From positions 1 to 8,097 of the forward strand of contig DATDAH010000090.1 of NCBI GenBank assembly GCA_036525535.1: a stretch of 8,097 nt of DNA, written 5' to 3'. Positions 1-5,730 of the stretch are shown here, piece by piece. The translations under genes were made by a program, and so were the position numbers. The notes beneath the pieces are model-generated. The model worked only from the letters and a program-made list of their open reading frames with translations. It ran no database searches and was not told the DNA's origin. This DNA comes from DATDAH01 sp036525535 (GTDB taxonomy: Bacteria; Actinomycetota; Acidimicrobiia; Acidimicrobiales; DATDAH01). Every line of letters starts with the position of its first letter. Position 1 is the first letter of the stretch.

Positions 1-569
1 AGCGCCCGCTCGGCGGACATGCGCTCGTAGGTCCCGAGCAGCTGCATGCGCAGGACCTCGCCCAGTGGCATGCGGTGGGCCATGAGGACCGACTCGTACG
101 CCGACACCATGGCGAAGGACACGTGGGGGTCGAAGAAGGTGGCGTTCTCCGAGCAGATGATGATGTCGGCCTCGCCCAGCATGTAGAGGGCGCCCCCGGC
201 GGCGACGCCGTTCACCGCGGCCACTATGGGCTTCCAGCACTGGAGCCCGGACTTGGGCGACAGGTTCTCGCCCACCGGGTCGTAGCTCGGGCTGCTCTCG
301 ACGAACTGGCGGAGGTGGTCGTCCTCGGCCACCTCGCTCAGCGGGCCGAACTCGCTGCGGTCGATGCCGCTGCAGAACGCCTTCTCGCCGGCGCCGGTGA
401 GCACAGCGACCCGGATGTCGTCGTCCAGGCGCACGTCCAGCCACGCCTTCCGCAGCTCCATCTGCATGGCGAAGTTGAAGGCGTTCATCACCTCGGGCCG
501 GTTCAGGGTGATCCAGGCGACGTGGTCGCGGACCTCGAAGGTGATCGTCTCGAACTCGCGGTCAGCCAT
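1..569 (-). CDS. Crotonase-fold protein (enoyl-CoA hydratase/isomerase family), 3' end beyond the window
   Basis: The minus strand reads open from ATG at 569-567 to the left edge, giving 189 codons without a stop; the C-terminal part is missing. The crotonase fold is clear. Residues 17-30 hold the family N-terminal strand and LNRPEVMNAF motif. Residues 62-71 (EKAFCSGIDR) form the first oxyanion-hole segment, and 117-126 (AAVNGVAAGG) form the second, so acyl-CoA binding is expected in the cytoplasm. The two glutamates that catalyse hydration in classical enoyl-CoA hydratase (E144 and E164 of the rat enzyme) align by motif with Tyr129 and His149. Simple 2-enoyl-CoA hydratase activity is therefore doubtful; an isomerase, hydrolase, lyase or other crotonase reaction is possible. 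No Shine-Dalgarno sequence precedes the ATG, which fits a leaderless mRNA. Its start codon overlaps that of the divergent GH43 gene. It shows no metabolic link to the sugar genes. The family call is firm; the reaction is unknown. Confidence 0.93.
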   Translation of the reverse strand, partial: MADREFETITFEVRDHVAWITLNRPEVMNAFNFAMQMELRKAWLDVRLDDDIRVAVLTGAGEKAFCSGIDRSEFGPLSEVAEDDHLRQFVESSPSYDPVGENLSPKSGLQCWKPIVAAVNGVAAGGALYMLGEADIIICSENATFFDPHVSFAMVSAYESVLMAHRMPLGEVLRMQLLGTYERMSAERA

Positions 570-2088
570 GGGGCATTCTGACACGGTGTCAACACAAGGT
601 CTTTCGGGCTACCGGAACCCGATCATCCCCGGTTTCCACCCGGATCCGAGCGTCTGCCGGGTCGGCGGCCAGTACTACCTGGTGACGTCCACGTTCACGT
701 GGTTCCCGGGTGTACCCATCTTCCGCTCCCCGAACCTCGTCGACTGGGAGCAGGTCGGCAACGTGCTCGACCGACCGTCCCAGCTCGACCTCACCGCGAC
801 CCTCGGTTGGGCGTCGATGGGCGTCTACGCCCCGACCCTTCGCCACCACGACGGCCGGTTCTGGATGATCACGACCAACGCGACGAACAACGGTGCCCAC
901 AACTTCTTCGTCACCGCGGAGGACCCGGCCGACGCGTGGTCTGAGCCGACCGTTGTCGACGTCGCCGGCATCGACCCCGATCTGGCCTGGGACGCCGACG
1001 GCAACTGCTGGCTCCACTTCTCGCGGGGCCCTGACGGCATCGCCCGGTGCCGCATCGACGACGCCACGGGCGAGGTGCTCGACGGCCCCGAGCCGACCTG
1101 GTCCGGGACCGGACTGCAGTACCCCGAGGCGCCGCACCTCTATGAGCGGGACGGCACCTGGTACCTGATCATCGCCGAGGGCGGGACCCACACCGGCCAC
1201 GCCGTCTCCATCGCCCGGGGCCCCTCCCCCACCGGCCCGTGGGAGGGCTGCCCGGCCAATCCGATCCTCAGCCACCGCAGCACCGACCGACCGATCCAGA
1301 ACACCGGCCACGCCGACCTGGTGGAGTCCCCCGACGGGTCCTCGTGGCTGGTCTTGCTCGGCACCCGGCCGCGGGGCATGAACGACGGCTACCACGTGCT
1401 CGGCCGCGAGACCTTCCTCACCCCTGTCGAGTGGGTCGACGACTGGCCCGTGGTCGAGCCCGTCGAACCGGAGGTCGACCGACGGCCTCCGGGAACGCCC
1501 GCCCTCGTCGAGCTCGACGGCCGGGACGACTTCGAAGCGAGGACCCTGGACCCGCGGTGGATCGCCGCGCGCCGGCACCCGACGGACCTGGCGTCGCTCG
1601 AGACGCGCCCAGGCTGGCTCACCCTGCACGGGACCGACGCCACGCTCGACGACGAGACCCCGGTGCTCGTCGGGCGCCGCCAGCAGCACCATTGGTGCCG
1701 GGCCCGGACGCGGGTCGACGCCGGCTCGGCCGCCGAAGCCGGCCTCACCATCTACCTCGACAACACGGCCCACTACGAGGTCGGCGTCCGCGGCGACCGG
1801 ATCGTCGCCCGGGCCCTGACCGGGCCCTTCGACGTCGAGCTGGGCGACGCCGCGGCGCCGGATGGGCCGGTCGTGCTCCGCATCGAGACCAGTGCGCACC
1901 CACACGGCTCCGACACCGTCAGCCTCGGGTTCGAGCACGACGACGGCACGTTGGAGGCCCTGGCCGAGATCGACGGCCGCTACCTCTCGACCGAGATGAC
2001 CGGCGGCTTCATCGGTCGCGTCTTCGGCCTCTACGCCGTCGGCGGCGACGCCGCCTTCGACTGGTTCGAGCACGAGGCCATCGAGTGA
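568..2088 (+). CDS. Glycoside hydrolase family 43 beta-xylosidase / alpha-L-arabinofuranosidase with C-terminal beta-sandwich
   Basis: This 506-residue protein is a two-domain GH43 enzyme that removes terminal xylose or arabinofuranose from oligosaccharides by an inverting mechanism. The five-bladed propeller spans about residues 14-300. It carries the general base Asp26 in NPIIPGFHPDPS, the pKa-modulating Asp136 in GIDPDLAW, and the general acid Glu187 in PEAPHLYERDG; LGRETFLTPVEW near 278 is also typical of XynB-type members. Residues about 320-506, beginning DDFE and ending VGGDAAFDWFEHEAIE, form the concanavalin-like C-terminal domain that shapes the active site in this subgroup. There is no signal peptide, so it probably acts inside the cell on imported oligosaccharides. 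I chose ATG 568 because the family N-terminus begins here. The in-frame ATG at 364 would add 68 residues of antisense crotonase sequence. GTG at 586 is a real alternative. It is 31 nt upstream of the oxidoreductase gene and probably in one operon with it. Xylose versus arabinose specificity cannot be settled by eye. Confidence 0.93.
   Translation: MGHSDTVSTQGLSGYRNPIIPGFHPDPSVCRVGGQYYLVTSTFTWFPGVPIFRSPNLVDWEQVGNVLDRPSQLDLTATLGWASMGVYAPTLRHHDGRFWMITTNATNNGAHNFFVTAEDPADAWSEPTVVDVAGIDPDLAWDADGNCWLHFSRGPDGIARCRIDDATGEVLDGPEPTWSGTGLQYPEAPHLYERDGTWYLIIAEGGTHTGHAVSIARGPSPTGPWEGCPANPILSHRSTDRPIQNTGHADLVESPDGSSWLVLLGTRPRGMNDGYHVLGRETFLTPVEWVDDWPVVEPVEPEVDRRPPGTPALVELDGRDDFEARTLDPRWIAARRHPTDLASLETRPGWLTLHGTDATLDDETPVLVGRRQQHHWCRARTRVDAGSAAEAGLTIYLDNTAHYEVGVRGDRIVARALTGPFDVELGDAAAPDGPVVLRIETSAHPHGSDTVSLGFEHDDGTLEALAEIDGRYLSTEMTGGFIGRVFGLYAVGGDAAFDWFEHEAIE
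574..580. promoter_or_regulatory. Possible shared -10 region for two divergent leaderless transcripts
   Basis: On the minus strand CAGAAT (580-575) sits 5 nt before the crotonase ATG at 569. On the plus strand CATTCT (574-579) sits 6 nt before the GTG at 586. Both are one to two mismatches from TATAAT and at the spacing expected if transcription starts at, or next to, the start codon. No convincing -35 box at 17 bp is visible on either side. TTGACA exists at 592-587 on the minus strand but is too close. Weak evidence, based on spacing and the lack of ribosome binding sites. Confidence 0.22.
579..591. promoter_or_regulatory. 13-bp perfect inverted repeat, candidate operator between crotonase and GH43 genes
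   Basis: TGACACGGTGTCA is a perfect palindrome with 6-bp arms and a single central base. It lies 10 bp upstream of the crotonase ATG and just inside the 5' end of the GH43 reading frame, overlapping the alternative GTG start at 586. It is less GC-rich than its surroundings. This position suits a repressor that would control both divergent genes. The cognate regulator is not known. The operator call is inference. Confidence 0.4.
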
Positions 2089-2103
2089 CCTGGGACCGGC
2101 TCC

Positions 2104-2109
2104 GGGGAG
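2104..2109 (+). promoter_or_regulatory. Ribosome binding site of the Gfo/Idh/MocA gene
   Basis: GGGGAG lies 10 nt before ATG 2120, in the 31-nt gap after the GH43 stop. It supports ATG 2120 as the start, and the short gap supports co-transcription with GH43. Confidence 0.55.
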
Positions 2110-2119
2110 CGCTGAGCCC

Positions 2120-3094
2120 ATGAGTTTTCGCTGGGGCGTCGCCGGCCCCGGCGCGATCGCCACCTCCTTCGCCCAGGGCATGACGATGGTCGGGGGCGGC
2201 GCGATCACCGCCGTCGCTTCCCGCTCGCTCGAGCGGGCGGACGCCTACGCCGACCAGTTCGGGATCGCCGGTCGTCATGACAGCTACGAGGCCCTCGCCG
2301 AGGACTCCGACATCGACGCCGTCTACGTGGCCACGCCCCACGCCCACCACGAGGCGATGACCCTGCTCTTCGTCGAGGCGGGCAAGCACGTCCTGTGCGA
2401 GAAGCCCTTCGCCCTCAACGCCCGCCAGGCCCAGCGGATGGCCGATGCCGCCCGGGCCCAAGGAGTCTTCTGCATGGAGGCGCTGTGGAGCCGCTTCCTC
2501 CCCGCCTACCGGGTGCTGGTCGACCTTCTGGGCGACGGACGGATCGGCGAACCGCTCCTGGTCGAGGCGGACTTCGGCTACCGGACGCCCGTGGTTCCCG
2601 ATGATCGCCATTTCGACCTGCACCAGGGCGGCGGTGCGCTGCTCGATCTCGGCATCTATCCCGTGCAGCTCTGCACGCTGGTGCTCGGCCTCCCCGACCG
2701 GGTGGTGGCCGACGGGATCGTCGGGTCGACCGGTGTGGACGAACAGGTCGCCGCGGTCCTGCACCACCCCGGCGACCGGCTCGGCGTCGTGAAGGCCGCG
2801 CTGCAGGTGTCGATGGCGTGCACCGCCCGGATCGCGGGCACCGACGGCTGGATCCAGCTCCCGGCGTTCATGCACTGCCCCGAATCGCTCGAGGTCGCCG
2901 GACGGGCCGGTCTCGAGCACATCGACGCCGGCTACGAGGGCGAAGGCCTGCGCTTCCAGGTCGACGAGGTGCACCGGTGCCTGGCGGAGGGCCTGACCGA
3001 GAGCCCGGTCATGACTCTGGACGAGACCGTGGCCCTCGCGGGCGTCCTCGACGACATCCGGGCCCAGATCGGCGTCGTCTACCCGGGCGAGTGA
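2120..3094 (+). CDS. Gfo/Idh/MocA-family NAD(P)-dependent oxidoreductase, dihydrodiol/D-xylose dehydrogenase type
   Basis: This is a complete 324-residue protein of normal family length. The N-terminal Rossmann domain (about 1-120) has the dinucleotide motif GVAGPGAIA at 6-14 and the signature EKP at 94-96, whose Lys95 is the usual catalytic lysine. The C-terminal alpha/beta domain follows, with FCMEALWSRFLPAYR near 116-130 and GGGALLDLGIYPVQLC near 171-186. In the latter, Tyr180 stands where many family members have histidine. Tyrosine there is typical of the dimeric dihydrodiol dehydrogenase branch, which also contains sugar 1-dehydrogenases that oxidise D-xylose with NADP+. It lies 31 nt behind the GH43 gene, so oxidation of the released pentose to a lactone is a reasonable inference. 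Other sugars, inositols or diols are possible. There is no signal peptide; it should be cytosolic. The stop is 10 bp from the stop of the convergent LarA-family gene. Confidence 0.92.
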   Translation: MSFRWGVAGPGAIATSFAQGMTMVGGGAITAVASRSLERADAYADQFGIAGRHDSYEALAEDSDIDAVYVATPHAHHEAMTLLFVEAGKHVLCEKPFALNARQAQRMADAARAQGVFCMEALWSRFLPAYRVLVDLLGDGRIGEPLLVEADFGYRTPVVPDDRHFDLHQGGGALLDLGIYPVQLCTLVLGLPDRVVADGIVGSTGVDEQVAAVLHHPGDRLGVVKAALQVSMACTARIAGTDGWIQLPAFMHCPESLEVAGRAGLEHIDAGYEGEGLRFQVDEVHRCLAEGLTESPVMTLDETVALAGVLDDIRAQIGVVYPGE

Positions 3095-3104
3095 CCGAGC
3101 CTCG

Positions 3105-4328
3105 TCAGCGCAATCGGTAGAGGACCTCACCGGCGTCGGGCACGACGAGCGTGTCGGGGTCGGCGTAGAGGGCGTCGAGGTCGACGGTGGCGGGGTCGAG
3201 GTACCGGAGGTTCGCCCCCCGCACGACGGCTTCCGGGATGCCGGTGGCCAGGGTGACGCGCACCCGCTGGCGCTCGCCCTCGGCGGGGTCGTAGGTGCCG
3301 GCACCGAAGAGGTGGGTCGAGTGGGCCAGTTCGCCCCGGGGCAGGTCCCGGACCTCGTCCCAGTGGGCCAGGAACCAGTCCCGGCAGTGGTAGCCCATGG
3401 TGTCGAGCCCGGGGTGGGTCGAGGCGATCTGGGTGATGTGCGGGGCGTAGACGATCACCTCGCCGCCGTCGGCCACGATCGGCTCGACCTTGTAGAAGCC
3501 CTTGGCCCCGGTCCACAGGTCGGCATAACGCGGAGCGACCAGCGAGACGACGCGCGGGACAGGGGCATCGAGGTACTCGACATGGGTCTCGGCCGCGACG
3601 TCGGCGGCCGCCGCCCATGCCGACCTCGGATCGCCGAAGGCGGCGTGGTGGAGCCCACCGGTGTCGTGGTCCACGACGACGCAGAGGGCGTGGCGCTCGC
3701 CGGGGACGAGGTCGGCGGCGGCGTGCACCAGCGCCCGGACCGGCGTGATCCCGCGGGTGCCGATGATCTCACTGCTGGTGATGAGGGCGCCGAGCCAGTG
3801 GGTGACGTCGATCAGCTCCGGCCCGGACAGGCCCGGGAACAGGTACTTGTCGCCCCCCGAGAAGCCGATGACCTCGTGCGGGAGGACCGGCCCGACGATC
3901 ACCGTCACGTCACTGTCGACCACGAGCCGGTTGACGCGGACGGGGACGGCCTCCTCGAGGCGACCGCCCGACAGGCGGCCCACGTCCTCGGCCGAGAGCG
4001 CGCCCAGCCGAGCGAAGGCGTCGTCGTCCCACCACTCGTGATTGACCACGTTGAGACCGTCGACGCCGACCATGGCCTGCATCGCGGCCTCGGTCATGGC
4101 GGCGTGGGTGCCGAGGGCCACGACCGCCTGTAGTGACCGGACCCGGCCTTCGACCGCCCGCACGATGGCGCCGAGGAGGAGGGGCAGCGGGCAGTTGCGG
4201 GTGGCGTCCGGGATGACCAGGCAGAGGGACCGACCGTCGAGGTCCAGAGCAGAGAACTGCTCGGCTACGAAGGCGGCGACGGCGGCGTCGGCCAGCACCT
4301 CGGCGGGACCACCGATGGTCGCGGTCAT
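3105..4328 (-). CDS. LarA-family (DUF2088) nickel-pincer-dependent 2-hydroxyacid racemase/epimerase
   Basis: This 407-residue protein matches LarA, the lactate racemase that uses the nickel pincer nucleotide cofactor. By motif and spacing it keeps Asp41 and Arg44 (PDATR; D72/R75 in Lactiplantibacillus LarA), His75 (GTH; H108), His151 (LPHEVIGFSGGDK; H174), the cofactor-binding Lys161 (K184), the nickel ligand His177 (H200), and Lys276 (K298). The 10- and 16-residue spacings around Lys161 are the same as in LarA. Thr273 appears where LarA has Gln295, so the substrate pocket may differ. The family inverts C2 of 2-hydroxy acids by hydride transfer; known members act on lactate, malate and gluconate among others. 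Its ATG overlaps the stop of the upstream fructuronate reductase-like gene (ATGA), with a strong Shine-Dalgarno sequence just upstream. That coupling suggests an aldonate such as D-mannonate as substrate. LarB, LarC and LarE, needed for the cofactor, are not in this window. The family is firm; the substrate is inferred. Confidence 0.93.
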   Translation of the reverse strand: MTATIGGPAEVLADAAVAAFVAEQFSALDLDGRSLCLVIPDATRNCPLPLLLGAIVRAVEGRVRSLQAVVALGTHAAMTEAAMQAMVGVDGLNVVNHEWWDDDAFARLGALSAEDVGRLSGGRLEEAVPVRVNRLVVDSDVTVIVGPVLPHEVIGFSGGDKYLFPGLSGPELIDVTHWLGALITSSEIIGTRGITPVRALVHAAADLVPGERHALCVVVDHDTGGLHHAAFGDPRSAWAAAADVAAETHVEYLDAPVPRVVSLVAPRYADLWTGAKGFYKVEPIVADGGEVIVYAPHITQIASTHPGLDTMGYHCRDWFLAHWDEVRDLPRGELAHSTHLFGAGTYDPAEGERQRVRVTLATGIPEAVVRGANLRYLDPATVDLDALYADPDTLVVPDAGEVLYRLR

Positions 4329-5707
4329 GGTTCCTCCCGCAGCACGTCGATGCCGTGACGCACCAGCTGCTCAAGTGTGCCCGCCACCTCGTCGGCGAAG
4401 GCACCGGTGGCTAGGCGGCCGAGGGCGGCGTGGCTGAGGGCCCGTCGGTCACGGTCCTCGGCCGCGGCCCGCAGCGCGGCGGTGTCCGGGTCGTCGACTT
4501 CGGGCAGCACGATTCCGCGGAGCGGGAGCCGGGTGACGGCGGCCAGCCACACCGCGACGACCACGGCGAAGCGGTCGGTGGGAAGGTCGAGAAACGCCCG
4601 GGCGGCGACCCCCGGCAACAGGCGCTGGGCCAGCTTGCGCGAGCCGTCGGCGCCGACCTGGCAGCAGGTGTGGCCGAGCTCCGGGTTGCCGAAGCGACGG
4701 AGCGACTCCTCCGCGAAGGCGTCCGGCCCGACCCCAGGCGTGCGGTCGGCCACCTCGAGGATGTCGTCGACCAGCCGCCGCACGAACGACGACACGACGG
4801 GATGGGCCGCGGCATCGGCGATGGTCTCGCACCCCGCCAGCAGCCCGCCGTAGGCGAGGGCCGAGTGGGGGCCGTTGAGCAGCCAGAGCTTCCGCCGTTG
4901 GTACGGCACGATGTCCCCCACGACCCGCACGCCGACGTCGGCCAGGGGCGGAAGGCCGTCGACCTCGGTGATGAACCAGGAACGGTGGTGCTCGGCCACG
5001 ACGGCGGCCTCGTCCCGCAGGCCGAGGCGCCGGGCGACGGCGTCGAGGTCCGACGGCGTGGTGGCGGGGACCATGCGGTCGACGACCGAGGACGGGAAGC
5101 GGACGTGCTCCATGATCCAGCGGGCCAGGCCGACATCGGCCTGCTCGGCGGCGTCGATCACCCGTTGCCGGAGCAGGACGCCGTTGTCCATGACATTGTC
5201 GAGCGAGGCGATGACGGGCGGCGGGCCTTGGCCTCGCCGGAGGCCCAGGCCCCGGGCGATGACCGCCGGCGCCGAACGGGGTCGGTCAGGTTCGGTCAGG
5301 TCGCGGGGGTCGAGCTCGTAGCCCTTCTCGGTGACCGTGAGGGTGATCAGTGCGGTGGTCGGCGCGGCGATCGCTTCGATGGCGGCGTCCACGCCGGTCC
5401 CGACCGACGCCAGAGACCCGACGACCCGCAGCGAGTGGTCCCGTCCCGGCTCGCGCTCGTCGACGGAGAACAGCCCGTCCTGCGGGGCGAGCTGCTCCTC
5501 TGCTCCCGGATTCCGGAGCGACACCCCCCGGATGAGCGCCGGGTGGCCGGCTTGGAGGAGGTCGTCCGCGTAGACGGCGAGGTGCGCCCGGGCGAAGGCG
5601 CCGACGCCGAGGTGGGCGATGGTGGGCGGCGCGGCGCGTGCGTAGCTCGGCACGCGAACGGCGTCGACTCGATCCAGCGTCGCTTCCGACAGCCGCTCGA
5701 CGGTCAT
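4325..5707 (-). CDS. Mannitol dehydrogenase family oxidoreductase, probably D-fructuronate reductase (D-mannonate oxidoreductase)
   Basis: This 460-residue protein belongs to the long-chain mannitol dehydrogenase family, which includes UxuB (fructuronate to mannonate), UxaB (tagaturonate to altronate) and polyol dehydrogenases. The N-terminal NAD-binding domain has HLGVGAFARAHLAVY at 32-46 and SLDNVMDNG at 168-176. FPSSVVDRMVP at 204-214 is the usual inter-domain motif. The catalytic triad is intact: Lys273, Asn278 and His281 in KLWLLNGPH, the same K-x5-N-x2-H pattern as in Pseudomonas mannitol dehydrogenase. It is cytosolic, and length is normal. A uronate role is preferred because a beta-glucuronidase is close by and its own operon partner is a 2-hydroxyacid epimerase-type enzyme. 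Mannitol, arabinitol or tagaturonate remain possible. ATG 5707-5705 has no Shine-Dalgarno sequence, and only 23 bp separate it from the divergent lacI-type gene, so the mRNA may be leaderless or nearly so. It overlaps the next gene by 4 nt. Confidence 0.9.
   Translation of the reverse strand: MTVERLSEATLDRVDAVRVPSYARAAPPTIAHLGVGAFARAHLAVYADDLLQAGHPALIRGVSLRNPGAEEQLAPQDGLFSVDEREPGRDHSLRVVGSLASVGTGVDAAIEAIAAPTTALITLTVTEKGYELDPRDLTEPDRPRSAPAVIARGLGLRRGQGPPPVIASLDNVMDNGVLLRQRVIDAAEQADVGLARWIMEHVRFPSSVVDRMVPATTPSDLDAVARRLGLRDEAAVVAEHHRSWFITEVDGLPPLADVGVRVVGDIVPYQRRKLWLLNGPHSALAYGGLLAGCETIADAAAHPVVSSFVRRLVDDILEVADRTPGVGPDAFAEESLRRFGNPELGHTCCQVGADGSRKLAQRLLPGVAARAFLDLPTDRFAVVVAVWLAAVTRLPLRGIVLPEVDDPDTAALRAAAEDRDRRALSHAALGRLATGAFADEVAGTLEQLVRHGIDVLREEP
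4331..4338 (-). promoter_or_regulatory. Strong ribosome binding site of the LarA-family gene
   Basis: On the minus strand GGGAGGAA is followed by CC and then ATG at 4328-4326. It is the best Shine-Dalgarno sequence in the window and lies inside the 3' end of the upstream gene. It fixes the start of the LarA-family gene and supports translational coupling through the ATGA overlap. Confidence 0.7.
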
Positions 5708-5711
5708 GGTC

Positions 5712-5724
5712 CGACGTAGCGTCG
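5712..5724. promoter_or_regulatory. 13-bp perfect inverted repeat, candidate LacI-family operator
   Basis: CGACGTAGCGTCG has perfect 5-bp arms around TAG and fills the middle of the 23-bp gap (5708-5730) between the dehydrogenase operon and the regulator gene. A dimeric repressor bound here would cover both start regions, giving autoregulation and control of the operon. It shares the spacing GAC-N5-GTC with the palindrome at 579-591. Such short GC-rich palindromes do arise by chance in this genome; the position is the main support. Confidence 0.4.
5717..5722 (+). promoter_or_regulatory. Possible -10 element for leaderless lacI-type mRNA
   Basis: TAGCGT matches the actinobacterial TAnnnT -10 pattern and ends 8 nt before the GTG start at 5731, the spacing expected if transcription begins at the start codon. 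No good -35 box is visible. It lies inside the inverted repeat at 5712-5724, so repressor binding would block it. Weak call. Confidence 0.25.
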
Positions 5725-5730
5725 TGGGTC

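Noticed and set aside
364..567. N-terminal extension of the GH43 frame from ATG 364
   Set aside because: These 68 residues lie antisense to the crotonase gene, resemble no GH43 sequence, and place the family N-terminus far from the start; ATG 568 or GTG 586 fits.
587..592. TTGACA on the minus strand as a -35 box for the crotonase gene
   Set aside because: Only 6 nt separate it from the candidate -10 at 580-575, and a -10 at 17-bp spacing would fall on the start codon; it is better explained as part of the inverted repeat.
589..2208. Long minus-strand open frame of 539 codons opposite GH43
   Set aside because: It has a low-complexity Gly/Arg/Val/Asp composition and no domain, and it lies opposite a gene with complete catalytic motifs. 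GC-rich codon bias creates such open antisense frames.
3092..3107. Terminator between the convergent Gfo/Idh/MocA and LarA-family genes
   Set aside because: The 10-bp gap has no stem-loop followed by a T tract on either strand.
2009..3304. Minus-strand open frame of 431 codons opposite the Gfo/Idh/MocA gene
   Set aside because: It runs across two genes, has no recognisable motif, and ends in an arginine run typical of a shadow frame.
3312..4133. Plus-strand open frame opposite the LarA-family gene
   Set aside because: It has a repetitive Gly/Val/Asp/Arg composition with no domain; the opposite frame has all LarA residues.
4430..5719. Plus-strand open frame of 429 codons opposite the dehydrogenase gene
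   Set aside because: Shadow frame by composition; the dehydrogenase on the other strand has an intact catalytic triad.
5638..5730. Upstream extension of the LacI-family gene from ATG 5638
   Set aside because: It would add 31 residues encoded antisense to the dehydrogenase; the helix-turn-helix begins directly after GTG 5731, as usual in the family.
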